Positions 17,419-25,967 of a stretch of 64,000 nucleotides of DNA are shown here, in pieces. The notes below the pieces were generated by a model. It made no database searches, was not told the origin of the DNA, and saw nothing but the letters and a program-made list of their open reading frames with translations. This stretch comes from an uncultured Bacteroides sp. (lineage in GTDB: Bacteria > Bacteroidota > Bacteroidia > Bacteroidales > Bacteroidaceae), in the NCBI GenBank assembly GCA_944322335.1, contig CALUOU010000001.1, positions 1 through 64,000 on the forward strand, written 5' to 3'. A program made the position numbers and the translations under genes. Each line of letters starts with the position of its first letter. Positions within the stretch are counted from its first letter, which is position 1.

Positions 17419-17786
17419 TTCTTATCGTTTAGAAGCAATCCTGTTTTTATACTTTTATGCAAAGATATGAAAAAAACTTGATACGTTGTACTCTTTGTGA
17501 AAGAATCCTTGCGTTGGAAGCGGCGGAAATCGGAGACAAAGGGAACGCTGCGGATTGAAATATTAAGAAGGATAACAGAAGTTTCCTTCTGATTGTCATT
17601 TTGTCAGATTGTCAAAACAATCCCGCTGAGAATCGCGTAATTCGGCCTTAAGGCAGGGTCAGAGGCTTCCGATGGGGTTGAATTTTTGTATTTGTTTCAG
17701 TTGTAAAGCGATAGCGAAATGTTTACATTTGAAATAGAGAAAAAACTCCGTTCTTGTCGTGAGAAAAAGGGGAAGAAAACTCGGCC
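17419..17786. other. intergenic region upstream of the DUF5063 gene
   Basis: It holds a -7 box TATCTTTG (minus strand, 17460-17467), 42 bases before the DUF5063 start. The remainder shows no gene; the minus-strand frame at 17659-17982 has no protein-like composition. Confidence 0.45.
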
Positions 17787-17940
17787 GCACGCATTGTTTC
17801 TGCAAGACACGCGTGTCTATGTTCCGGATCACGCGTGGTTCAGTTCTGGAATACGCGTGCCTCAGCCCTGGATCACACGTGAGCCGGAGCCGGATGATGC
17901 GTATGAAGCAAGTCGGAAACATGAGGTTTTGGATGTTTGA
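17787..17940. repeat. 22-bp periodic array B
   Basis: ACGCGTG-like anchors at 17809, 17831, 17853, 17875 (ACACGTG) and 17897 (ATGCGTA) are each exactly 22 bp apart. Weaker flanking units are at 17787 and 17919. The best unit contains the 14-bp palindrome AGACACGCGTGTCT. Between the anchors the sequence varies (for example TTCCGGATC, TTCTGGAAT, CCCTGGATC), so only the phase and core are kept. It lies in the divergent region between the DUF5063 and mrp genes. Confidence 0.7.
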
Positions 17941-18245
17941 TGTATATGTATGCAGTATTTTGCATATGCGGTGAATCTTCATGCATAAAGACGGGCTTTC
18001 GGTTTCTGTTTTCTGCCTTTATGCAGAAAATGCGGTTAGCTGGAAAAGTGAAAATGCGACACTTTGATAGGTGATCTTCGGTTTGTGGTGGCGGAATGAA
18101 AAACGGCCGGCGGGCATTTGAAAGGGCATTTGGTAAAAAGGCGGTGTCGGCGCATCTTATTTCAGCAGGAAAACACTATCTTTGTCCGCACATAGAAAAG
18201 ACAGGAAATTTTGGATTCATTTAAACAATTTCAGATAGATGACGT
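17941..18245. other. upstream region of mrp
   Basis: About 300 bases, with the mrp promoter near the right end. There are repeated TGCATAAAG/TTTATGCAG words around 17980-18030. No gene seen. Confidence 0.4.
18177..18184 (+). promoter_or_regulatory. -7 box for mrp
   Basis: TATCTTTG, exact TAnnTTTG match, 61 bases before the mrp ATG. A weak TTTC lies at the -33 position. Confidence 0.5.
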
Positions 18246-19346
18246 ATGACACTGTATCCTAAATTGATTCTTGACGCACTCTCCACGGTGCGTTATCCCG
18301 GAAACGGGAAAAACTTAGTGGAGGCGGAAATGGTGGCCGACAACATGCGGATCGACGGCATGAAGGTCAGCTTCTCCCTCATATTTGAGAAACCGACAGA
18401 CCCTTTTATGAAATCGATAGTGAAGGCGGCAGAGGCAGTCATCCACGCTTATGTGTCGCCCGATGTGGAGGTGACCATCACTACCGAAAGCCGTCAGGCC
18501 GCCCGTCCCGAGCCGGGCAAGATGCTGCCGCAGGTAAAGAACGTGATCGGCATCTCTTCCGGTAAGGGAGGTGTGGGAAAATCCACGGTGGCTGCCAATC
18601 TGGCCGTGTCGCTGGTGAAGCTGGGCTATAAGGTGGGGTTGCTGGATGCCGACATTTTCGGCCCGTCCATGCCCAAGATGTTCCAAGTGGAAGACGCGCG
18701 TCCCTACGCAGAACGCATTGGCGGGCGCGACCTCATCGTGCCCATCGAGAAGTATGGCATCAAGCTGTTGTCCATCGGTTTTTTTGTGGATCCCGACCAG
18801 GCTACACTTTGGCGGGGAGGCATGGCCAGCAACGCCCTGAGACAGTTGATTGGCGATGCGGATTGGGGCGATCTGGACTATTTCCTCATCGACTTGCCTC
18901 CCGGCACGAGCGATATCCACTTGACAGTGGTGCAGACCTTGGCTTTGACGGGTGCCATTGTGGTGAGCACGCCTCAGGCTGTGGCTTTGGCTGACGCTCG
19001 GAAGGGGATCAACATGTTTACGAATGACAAGGTGAATGTGCCCATCTTGGGACTGGTGGAGAACATGGCCTGGTTCACGCCCGCCGAACTGCCGGAAAAC
19101 AAGTATTACATCTTCGGCCGTGAAGGAGCCAAACGCTTGGCTGAGGAGATGGATGTGCCCCTGCTGGGACAGATCCCCTTGGTGCAAAGCATCTGCGAGA
19201 GCGGCGATGCCGGCACGCCCGTTGCGTTGGACGAAAACACGGTGACGGGGCGCGCTTTCCTGCAGCTGGCCGCCGCCGTGGTGAGACAGGTGGACAGGCG
19301 GAATGTGGAACTGCCGCCCACGCATGTGGTGGAGATGAAGAAATGA
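18246..19346 (+). CDS. mrp: Mrp/ApbC family iron-sulfur cluster carrier ATPase
   Basis: A 366-residue cytoplasmic P-loop protein that carries [4Fe-4S] clusters to apo-enzymes. An N-terminal MIP18/DUF59 domain (about 1-85) precedes the deviant Walker A GKGGVGKST near residue 104. DADIFGPSMP follows near 133 and DYFLIDLPPGTSD near 213. The usual CxxC pair after VENM, which bridges a cluster between subunits in many relatives, is missing: here the segment reads VENMAWFTPAELPENKYYIFG. It faces the BlaI/BlaR1 operon convergently across a strong hairpin. Confidence 0.92.
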   Translation: MTLYPKLILDALSTVRYPGNGKNLVEAEMVADNMRIDGMKVSFSLIFEKPTDPFMKSIVKAAEAVIHAYVSPDVEVTITTESRQAARPEPGKMLPQVKNVIGISSGKGGVGKSTVAANLAVSLVKLGYKVGLLDADIFGPSMPKMFQVEDARPYAERIGGRDLIVPIEKYGIKLLSIGFFVDPDQATLWRGGMASNALRQLIGDADWGDLDYFLIDLPPGTSDIHLTVVQTLALTGAIVVSTPQAVALADARKGINMFTNDKVNVPILGLVENMAWFTPAELPENKYYIFGREGAKRLAEEMDVPLLGQIPLVQSICESGDAGTPVALDENTVTGRAFLQLAAAVVRQVDRRNVELPPTHVVEMKK

Positions 19347-19370
19347 GCCATGTATGATGTCTCGAAAGAC

Positions 19371-19402
19371 AGAAGCCAGCCTCCTGGAAAAGGCTGGCTT
19401 CT
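19371..19402. terminator. bidirectional hairpin between mrp and the BlaR1 gene
   Basis: Perfect 12-bp stem AGAAGCCAGCCT / AGGCTGGCTTCT with an 8-base loop, placed between two convergent genes. There is no long T-run on either side. Confidence 0.75.
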
Positions 19403-19438
19403 GCATAGATAAGAGAGAATTGAAAGCAGGGATCCCGC

Positions 19439-20707
19439 TTAGAGTCTGAACATGACGGGCATGGTGTATTTCACGCTGACTGTCTTTCCGTCTTGTACGC
19501 CGGGTTTCCAGCGGGGCATGGACTTTACGACCCTGACGGCTTCTGCATCGAGGGCGGGGTCGATGCTGCGTATTACTTTCACGTCGCTGATTTCTCCTGT
19601 CTCAGAGATTACGAATTGTACTACCACCCGTCCTTGTATAGCAGATTCTTTGAGACTTTCCGGATACTTGATGTTGTCCTTAATGAATTCCATCATAGCC
19701 GGTATGCCGCCGGGATATTCGGGCATTTGTTCCACTATGTCATATACTTGCTCTTTTTTCGTGGCGGTGCTGTCTGTCGCAATGGAGATGGAGAGAGACT
19801 GTTCCGTGGCCTTTTCTTGGGAAGCTTCCGGAGCCGTTGTCTGTTCGGTTTCGTTGGTGCATGCTGTTCCCAGCAGGGCGGCCAACGGGATGAAAAGCAG
19901 GTATTTGAGCTTCCACCCTTGTCTGGTACGTTGTTTGTTCATCATTTGGATACGTTTTTTTAAAGGTAAAACATTGAAGTTATTGTAAATGGTTGCTGCA
20001 GCCTTGGGAAAACTCAGTGCTAGGAGGTGGTACTGATAGGTTTTGGGGGCATAGCCTTGATCCAACACAGAGGCATCGGCCAGATGCTCTAAGTTGGTGT
20101 GCATCTCCCGCTTCAAGATCCATGCGAAGGGATTGAACCAGCAGAACGCGCACATCAGTTCTCCGGCCATCACGTCGATGGAGTGTCTTTGGCGGACGTG
20201 TGCCAATTCGTGTGCCAGAATCTCTTCAGCCATGGGGGTGCCTGAAAGTGTTTGGGGCAGAAAGATCCATCGGAAGAAGGAGAACGGGCCTTGAACATCG
20301 GGCAGGAGGCGCACCCGCGTGCCGGCTATGCAGGCTGTGGGACATCGGTGCAGAAGCCTGATGAGGCCGAAGCACTGTGCCATCAGACGCAGCAGGAGCA
20401 GAGTTGTCACACCTATATATATAAGGTATATGACTTGCACGGGAGTGAAGCTTGCTTCGGCCACCGGATGTTGGTCAGCGTTCAGAAGCACTTCCGGCAG
20501 GCGGACTGTGAGATAGTCTTCGGCGGCTGAGATCCGGGGAGCTGTTCCGGTCGGCAAGGTCAGCCAGGGAAGCACCGGTGTCACGGTCATGAAGCCGAGC
20601 AGGCTGAATCTGCGCCAATTGAAGAATGTATCTTTCCGCAGAAACAGCAGGTAGCACAGCATGCATGCGGCCAGTGCGACATTGACTTTCAGCAGGTATT
20701 CCATCAT
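19439..20707 (-). CDS. BlaR1/MecR1-like M56 metallopeptidase with C-terminal TonB domain
   Basis: A 422-residue integral membrane sensor-protease. It has four predicted membrane helices in the first 270 residues and the zinc site HELAHVRQRHSID near 170 with a downstream glutamate (NLEHLADASV). After a linker rich in T, E and A comes a TonB-type C-terminal domain (YPGGIPAMMEFIKDNIKYP to the end) in place of a penicillin-binding domain. In the BlaR1 model the protease is activated by an envelope signal and relieves repression by its BlaI partner. The gene overlaps the BlaI gene by 4 bases (ATGA). No beta-lactamase gene is adjacent, so the inducing signal is unknown. Confidence 0.88.
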   Translation of the reverse strand: MMEYLLKVNVALAACMLCYLLFLRKDTFFNWRRFSLLGFMTVTPVLPWLTLPTGTAPRISAAEDYLTVRLPEVLLNADQHPVAEASFTPVQVIYLIYIGVTTLLLLRLMAQCFGLIRLLHRCPTACIAGTRVRLLPDVQGPFSFFRWIFLPQTLSGTPMAEEILAHELAHVRQRHSIDVMAGELMCAFCWFNPFAWILKREMHTNLEHLADASVLDQGYAPKTYQYHLLALSFPKAAATIYNNFNVLPLKKRIQMMNKQRTRQGWKLKYLLFIPLAALLGTACTNETEQTTAPEASQEKATEQSLSISIATDSTATKKEQVYDIVEQMPEYPGGIPAMMEFIKDNIKYPESLKESAIQGRVVVQFVISETGEISDVKVIRSIDPALDAEAVRVVKSMPRWKPGVQDGKTVSVKYTMPVMFRL

Positions 20708-21069
20708 TTTCCGCCTCCTTTCTCGATCAGGTCGATAATCTCTTTCAGATCATCGGGCGAAAGTTTCTGCTCCTTGGCGAAAAAGGAGACGATTTCCTTG
20801 TAGGAATTAGAGAAGTAGTTGTGGACAAATCCGCTCAGGAAGTTGCGCTTGTATTCGTTTTCTTCAATCAGGGGCGTATATAAATAGGTGTTTCCTTGGC
20901 GTTGCGGACGGATGTATTTCTTCCGCTCAAGGTTTTTCACGATGGAGGCCACGGTGGTGTAGGGTGGCTTGGGATCGGCATATTGGGCTACGATGTCTTT
21001 CACAAAGCAGCTGCCCATCTTCCAGATGTGGCGCATGGCTTCTTCCTCTTGTGCAGTCAGTTTTTCCAT
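20704..21069 (-). CDS. BlaI/MecI-family transcriptional repressor
   Basis: A 121-residue winged-helix repressor (LTAQEEEAMRHIWKMG opening, PPYTTVASIVKNLERKKYI recognition region near 34-53). The C-terminal half is the helical dimer domain, cleaved in relatives when the sensor is active. The gene is first in a two-gene operon with the M56 sensor. A 15-bp inverted repeat overlaps the promoter just upstream, so autoregulation is likely. Confidence 0.9.
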   Translation of the reverse strand: MEKLTAQEEEAMRHIWKMGSCFVKDIVAQYADPKPPYTTVASIVKNLERKKYIRPQRQGNTYLYTPLIEENEYKRNFLSGFVHNYFSNSYKEIVSFFAKEQKLSPDDLKEIIDLIEKGGGK

Positions 21070-21097
21070 ATTCTTCTTGTTTGATTTAAATGTACTG

Positions 21098-21118
21098 CAA
21101 ATCTACGAAGTATTCGTA
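21098..21118 (-). promoter_or_regulatory. blaI-type promoter with overlapping operator
   Basis: The -7 box TAGATTTG (minus strand, 21098-21105) overlaps the inverted repeat TACGAA-GTA-TTCGTA (21104-21118). Repressor bound here would block RNA polymerase. This is the natural candidate site for the BlaI-family protein encoded immediately downstream. Confidence 0.6.
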
Positions 21119-21207
21119 ATAACGCAATACATAAACAGTTAATTAATATGAATGAGGAGGAAAAAGGCTGTGGAATACAAGATTCAGATGCGGACAGATA
21201 AAAGAAA

Positions 21208-21245
21208 ACTCCTGCATTCAGAGCGTGGTCTGGGAATACAGGAGT
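21208..21245 (-). terminator. terminator of the thioredoxin-like gene
   Basis: Stem ACTCCTG-N-ATTC pairing with GAAT-N-CAGGAGT (38 bases). In minus-strand orientation it is followed by TTTTCTTTTA. It lies 30 bases past the stop codon of the gene that ends at 21275. Confidence 0.7.
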
Positions 21246-21274
21246 CGTGGTGTGAAGGGGGCCTCAGTTTATAC

Positions 21275-23170
21275 TCATTGGAAGGCTTTCAGAAGTTCTT
21301 CTTTCATTTTGGGTACACCGGGGAAACCGGTCTGATGAAAGCGGGTATTGCCTTGGCGGTCTATTATATAATAGGTGGGCACCCCTTTGATGTTGAGCGT
21401 CTGGCTCAGGTAGGCCCATTGCTCATCGGTCAGGCGATAATGCTCGCCGGGAATGTTGGGAATCATGTTGTTCCATGTGCCTGCGGGCGAGTTCTCTCCT
21501 GTGATGTAGAGGTAGACGATGTCTTTTCCCTTCAGTTCCTCCTTCATGGGTTTCATGTCCCGGTTGGCCATGCGGCAGGGGCCGCACCAAGTGGCCCAGA
21601 AGTCCACCAGCACCACCTTTCCCCGATGCTTGGCCAGGATGGAGGAAAACAGTTCTTCGTTGGCCACGTCCGCTTCCACTTGGTTGATCCGGTAGCCTCC
21701 CGCTTTCTTGTTGGCTTCTATCTGTGCCAGCAGGCGTTTGTTGCGGGCTTCCAGCAGTTCTTGGTAGGCGGCAGGCAGCGTGGAGGCTTGGGCTTTCATT
21801 TCTTCGTCCAAAGGAGTATAGTTCTCCAAGCGGGATAAAAGGGTGAGGAGCAGTAAGGCATCTAGGCGGCAGCTTTGGCCGCTTCCTGTGTTCAGGCTTG
21901 TATTTTTCGCATTCGGGAGGTCGTAAGTGAAGGCGATGGTGTAAAGAGGAGAAAGCATGGCTTTGGGGTCGTTCAGGACAGTCAGCATGTCGTTGTCCAC
22001 GTAGTCAGCCGGTCTGCTCAGTTCGAGACTGTCGAGAAACACTCTTCCGTTTTCCTTTGTAACAGTTCCCGCCTGGCAGGCTTGGTTGTAGAAAAAGACG
22101 AGAGCGTAATCCAGCTTCTCGATTGTCGAGAGGCGGTTGTCTATGGCGAGCAGTTGGCGGGCGGCCTGGCTGAGCCGCAAGTGTCCGATGTTTTTTTGCT
22201 GTTCGGAATTGCGTTGCAGGACGATTTGTTTGTAAGTTCCGTAGTCCGATGCTTCGATGGGGGCACTGATTTCCTTTTTGATCTGGATGGCTTCAGGCGT
22301 GTTCATCTCTTCGGTCAAGGCGGCCAAGGGACCTTCCGCATAGAGCAGCGGATTGGACGGCTTGTCGTTCTGATGCAGGCGGGAGTTGCGGCGGGAAAGC
22401 TCGCGCAGGTTGACGTATAGTGTGGTGGTCTGCCCTGCTTCGAGGAAGCCATAGATGATTTGCCCGTTTAAGACGATCTGGCAGGGTGCGGTGCCCACGA
22501 GGTCAGCCTTGGTCTGGAATGTCCCTTGTGAATCGAACGAGAGTTCTATGGGGTCTAGATTGTTGCGATGCGCCACATCTGCTATCCACAGATATCCGTT
22601 CAGGTTCATATTGGGACGATAATCCAGCAGCTGGACGTTCAGTTTGGCTTTTCCATAGCGCAGTTCGGGAGCGGTCAGCTCAGCAGGAGGCGTAGGCTTG
22701 TCCCGTCCGGCGATCTGGGCAGGCAGTTCCAAGGGAGGCAGCTTTTTGCTTTTCAGCTGGATGCCCCAGATACAGAAGCCTTCTTCCACTTCTTCCCCTT
22801 CCGTGAAGTCAATGCTGGTGGCCGATGCGGACAGGGGAGGGAAGACTAATTGGAAGGTGGCTTTGCCTGAATCTGGCATCCAGAACTCTTTGTCGGGGGT
22901 GATGCCTATGCCGGCGCGGAGGGGGTAAGTCTCGCCGTTGTTGTCTTTCAGGTAGCTGTTTTGGGCAATCTTGATCCAGTAATGCGGACGATATTGCGCA
23001 TCGATGTGGAGGACGGTGGCAGTGTCACTCAGTTCGATGCGGCTCACTTCGATGGAGGTGGTGTTGCTCACACAGAAAGGAGGGCAGTCTATCACTTTGT
23101 TTTTCGTTTTTGCTTGCAAGGAAGCTATGCCGATCAGCAAGCCGGTCATCATCAGTAGGAAATGTTTCAT
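21275..23170 (-). CDS. TlpA-like thioredoxin-fold protein with large N-terminal domain
   Basis: A 631-residue exported protein (signal peptide about 1-20). The C terminus (about 500-631) is a TlpA/ResA-type thioredoxin domain with the redox motif WCGPC in VDFWATWCGPCRMANRD and a cis-proline in GVPTYY. The first 480 residues form a beta-rich then helical region common in Bacteroidota TlpA-like proteins and of unknown function. It probably acts as a periplasmic disulfide reductase. It follows the glycerate kinase gene by 40 bases, probably as the last gene of that operon. It has its own terminator. Confidence 0.82.
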   Translation of the reverse strand: MKHFLLMMTGLLIGIASLQAKTKNKVIDCPPFCVSNTTSIEVSRIELSDTATVLHIDAQYRPHYWIKIAQNSYLKDNNGETYPLRAGIGITPDKEFWMPDSGKATFQLVFPPLSASATSIDFTEGEEVEEGFCIWGIQLKSKKLPPLELPAQIAGRDKPTPPAELTAPELRYGKAKLNVQLLDYRPNMNLNGYLWIADVAHRNNLDPIELSFDSQGTFQTKADLVGTAPCQIVLNGQIIYGFLEAGQTTTLYVNLRELSRRNSRLHQNDKPSNPLLYAEGPLAALTEEMNTPEAIQIKKEISAPIEASDYGTYKQIVLQRNSEQQKNIGHLRLSQAARQLLAIDNRLSTIEKLDYALVFFYNQACQAGTVTKENGRVFLDSLELSRPADYVDNDMLTVLNDPKAMLSPLYTIAFTYDLPNAKNTSLNTGSGQSCRLDALLLLTLLSRLENYTPLDEEMKAQASTLPAAYQELLEARNKRLLAQIEANKKAGGYRINQVEADVANEELFSSILAKHRGKVVLVDFWATWCGPCRMANRDMKPMKEELKGKDIVYLYITGENSPAGTWNNMIPNIPGEHYRLTDEQWAYLSQTLNIKGVPTYYIIDRQGNTRFHQTGFPGVPKMKEELLKAFQ

Positions 23171-23210
23171 GGGATATGTTCTTTAGTTGAGAATTTGTTT
23201 TTTAAGAATT

Positions 23211-24938
23211 TTATTTGGCACTTTCCGCTTTGCACAACACGGTGCGGCACACTTGTTCTACGGTTTGAGTGATGTTTTTCCGTGCTGCTTGTGGAGACAT
23301 GGCCTCTTCCAGCGAGAGGGGAGCGGGCTGGATGGAAAAGACGGCACGGAATCCGCCTTTCAGCAGAAGTGCGGCATCTTCCACGGCTCCCGACACTAAG
23401 ATGGTGGGGATGCCTCGTGCATTGGCCATTTCCAGGACACCTTGGGGCACCTTGCCCATCAGGGTCTGCTGGTCAGACTTGCCTTCTCCAGTCAGCACCA
23501 GGTCGGCGCCTGCCATCCATTCACCGATGTGCAGCTCTTCCAGCAACACCCGTATGCCGGGTTTCAGCTCTGCTTTCAGGAAAGCGGCTAAAGCTGCCCC
23601 CATGCCTCCTGCCGCTCCGCAGCCCGGCATGGACAGGAACTCACTGCCTGTTGTGCGCCACATCACTTCTCCGATGTGTCTCAGGCCCAAGTCTAACCTT
23701 TTCACGCTCTCCATGTCAGCTCCTTTTTGAGGCGCATAGACGCAGGCTGCCCCGTTCGGTCCGAATAAGGGGTTACGCACATCGCATACCGCCAGGAAGT
23801 GTGCTTGGGCTAAGGCGGGGTGGGCGTGCCTGCTGTCGATGGAAGCCACTTTTGTCAGCAGTCCGCCGCACAAAGTCTCTTGGATTTCATGGCCTTCGGC
23901 ATCGAAGAAACGGTAGCCCAGAGCTTGAAGCATGCCCAGTCCGGCATCGTTGGTGGCACTGCCTCCTAATCCGATGAGAAACTTCCGGTACCCTCGGTTT
24001 AAGGCATCGGCTATGAGTTCACCTACGCCGTAGGTGGTGGTGAGCAAAGGATTGCGGCGGTCTTCAGGCACGAGAGGCAAACCGTTGATGCGGGCTGTCT
24101 CGATGACGGCGGTCTCTCCGTCTTTGTCAATGCCGTAGCAGGTGTCTGTCTCTTCCATCAGCGGGCCGTGGGCTTTCAGGAAGATGCGCTTGTCAGGATC
24201 TGGAACACGGGTGTCCAGCAATCCCTCCCCTCCGTCGCTGATGGGCACCCGGATGACTTGGCAGTCTGGTACTGCCCGGCTGACTCCTTCAGCGGCTGCA
24301 TTGCCGGCTTCGGTCGAGGTGAGGCAGCCTTTGAAAGAGTCAATGGCAATGACTACTTTGCGCACAGGCATGATGCGTTTGACGACAGTCTTGACAATTT
24401 CCGGCTTTTCCTGTAGCTTTTTGTTGAGTCCTTCTATTGTAGTCCGCAAGCTGTTGACATAGTGGTCTTTCCGCATTTGCTGTTGCATGTAGCGGGAAGC
24501 TCCCAAAAATCGGGTCATCTGTTCTGTCAGTTCGTGAATGAGCTGTGCGCTGCCTGGCTTGGCGCTCAGTCTGAGGCGGAGCGTGTTCAGGGGAAGTTCG
24601 TCTTCCTGGCTCATGTAAGTGTTCAGATTGAAAACGATTTCCTCGCGTTGTGCTTTCAGTTTCCGTTCATAATTCTCAGCCTGCGCTTTGAGGCGGGTGT
24701 CAAGCTCTGTCTCGAACTCTTGTTGGAGCTTCTGGCGCAGTTGCTTGAAAGTCCGTTCGTTATAGAGAACCTCGGAAGGGATGGAGTCGTTCAATGTTTC
24801 TTCTCTGCCATATTCGATGTAGTCGATGAGATAGTTCATGCCGTTGAGGAAGGCCGCCACTTCTTCTTCGCTCCTGATTTGGGATTCTGTATATTCTTGG
24901 AATAGGATCTTTTTGGCTTTATTGAAGTCTTTTTTCAT
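23211..24938 (-). CDS. glycerate kinase (GlxK/GarK type) fused to an N-terminal coiled-coil region
   Basis: Residues 192-575 are a complete type-II glycerate kinase: VVIAIDSFKGCLTSTEAG near 195, SDGGEG near 238, GLGGSATNDAGLGML near 335 and LVLTGEGKSDQQT near 485. It would phosphorylate D-glycerate. Residues 1-190 are unusual: a charged, mainly helical segment with coiled-coil character (KQLRQKLQQEFETELDTRLK, then KLKAQREEIVF). The frame is open throughout. An internal ATG at 24371 (MPVRKVVIAID) lies exactly where normal glycerate kinases begin, so either a true fusion or two start points is possible. The gene begins 6 bases after the GH43 lipoprotein gene. Confidence 0.85.
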   Translation of the reverse strand: MKKDFNKAKKILFQEYTESQIRSEEEVAAFLNGMNYLIDYIEYGREETLNDSIPSEVLYNERTFKQLRQKLQQEFETELDTRLKAQAENYERKLKAQREEIVFNLNTYMSQEDELPLNTLRLRLSAKPGSAQLIHELTEQMTRFLGASRYMQQQMRKDHYVNSLRTTIEGLNKKLQEKPEIVKTVVKRIMPVRKVVIAIDSFKGCLTSTEAGNAAAEGVSRAVPDCQVIRVPISDGGEGLLDTRVPDPDKRIFLKAHGPLMEETDTCYGIDKDGETAVIETARINGLPLVPEDRRNPLLTTTYGVGELIADALNRGYRKFLIGLGGSATNDAGLGMLQALGYRFFDAEGHEIQETLCGGLLTKVASIDSRHAHPALAQAHFLAVCDVRNPLFGPNGAACVYAPQKGADMESVKRLDLGLRHIGEVMWRTTGSEFLSMPGCGAAGGMGAALAAFLKAELKPGIRVLLEELHIGEWMAGADLVLTGEGKSDQQTLMGKVPQGVLEMANARGIPTILVSGAVEDAALLLKGGFRAVFSIQPAPLSLEEAMSPQAARKNITQTVEQVCRTVLCKAESAK

Positions 24939-24944
24939 GTTTCA

Positions 24945-25967
24945 TCAGTTTTTGGTTGTGACATTTTCCCAATTTCCCTCTATGACAAGTTTGTCTCCAG
25001 ACAGATCCACCTTAAACAGATGAGGCACTCGTATGTAGCGTCCGTTCACTTCTTTGTGGCTGTGTGCGGACAGCAGCCATTGTCCGTCGAAGGTGCGGAA
25101 CAGCATGCCATGTCCGAAATTGGGAGGAGTGATGGGGTTCTTTTCCTGTATCCAAGGGCCGTCTAAGGTTCCGCTTTCAGAGTAAGCCACACCTTGGGTA
25201 TAGACGTTGTAAATCCAGCTGGTCCACAGCATGCCCAGTCGTCCGGTGCCGGTGCGGAACAGCCAAGGGCCGTCTGTGACACGATTGGGCATCACCTCAC
25301 CATTGATGCGTTCACGGCTCCAGGGAGAGTCACTGGCTCTGAACAACACCGTCCCTTCTCCCGTAGTGCCGCTCAGGTCTGGTTTGAGAGCGATTTTTTC
25401 AATGGTTCCATTGTTGTTTTGCAGCCATTCGTGGCAGTATATCATGTAAGGATGTCCGTCTGTGTCTATCCAGAAAGTGCCGTCCAAGGTCGGTTTGTCA
25501 GCGGGAAGATAAGCTGGGTCAGCCATGGGGCGGTAAGGGCCGTCCGGATGTCCGCTCATCAGGATATGGCTGGCTCGGCGCGGGATGACCGTTCCGTTTA
25601 CCGTATCGATGGGGATGGCATTGTTGGTGAAGGTGGCGAAGTAGTAATATTTGCCGTGATAGGAGTGCAGCTCTGCCGCCCAGATGTCAGGATTGGTTCC
25701 CATCCACGATGAAGGGTCGGTCTGCGCGACACGGTAGGGACCTTCCCATTGAGATAGGTCTTTGCTCTTCCACAGCAAACCTCCGGTGCCGGTCATATAG
25801 TAAGTGCGGGTGGCTTCGTCGGCCAAAATGCATGGATCGCTCAGGTAGATGGAGTCCAACGGAACAGCTGTCCGGAAGCGGTCTTCCACTCTCTCTTGTG
25901 CTGTCAGAGTCAGACATGACGTCAGGAGAACAATCAGGCCTCCTGTCTTCAGATGCAGTGTTTTCAT
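24945..25967 (-). CDS. GH43 glycosidase, lipoprotein
   Basis: A 340-residue enzyme with a lipoprotein signal (LTSC, cysteine 18). The five-bladed propeller has D44 (LSDPCI) as likely base and D162 (LDGTFW) as modulator. At the position of the general acid the sequence reads RVTDGPWLF (D232) where many relatives have VTEGP, so the acid is either this aspartate or E224. Probable activity is on arabinan- or xylan-type oligosaccharides; the substrate is unknown. The start at 25967 overlaps the stop of the ABC-2 permease gene as ATGA. Longer upstream readings lie inside that permease. Its linkage to an exporter and a glycerate kinase is odd for a polysaccharide enzyme. Confidence 0.8.
   Translation of the reverse strand: MKTLHLKTGGLIVLLTSCLTLTAQERVEDRFRTAVPLDSIYLSDPCILADEATRTYYMTGTGGLLWKSKDLSQWEGPYRVAQTDPSSWMGTNPDIWAAELHSYHGKYYYFATFTNNAIPIDTVNGTVIPRRASHILMSGHPDGPYRPMADPAYLPADKPTLDGTFWIDTDGHPYMIYCHEWLQNNNGTIEKIALKPDLSGTTGEGTVLFRASDSPWSRERINGEVMPNRVTDGPWLFRTGTGRLGMLWTSWIYNVYTQGVAYSESGTLDGPWIQEKNPITPPNFGHGMLFRTFDGQWLLSAHSHKEVNGRYIRVPHLFKVDLSGDKLVIEGNWENVTTKN

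Noticed and set aside
17659..17982. 107-codon minus-strand open frame
   Set aside because: It overlaps the 22-bp array, lacks family similarity and has unlikely composition.
18315..19406. 363-codon open frame on the minus strand
   Set aside because: Antisense to mrp, histidine-rich and without recognisable domains; the mrp frame carries a clear P-loop and partner motifs.
20704..23170. One operon joining the thioredoxin-like gene with BlaI/BlaR1
   Set aside because: A terminator hairpin (21208-21245) and the BlaI promoter/operator (21098-21118) lie between them.
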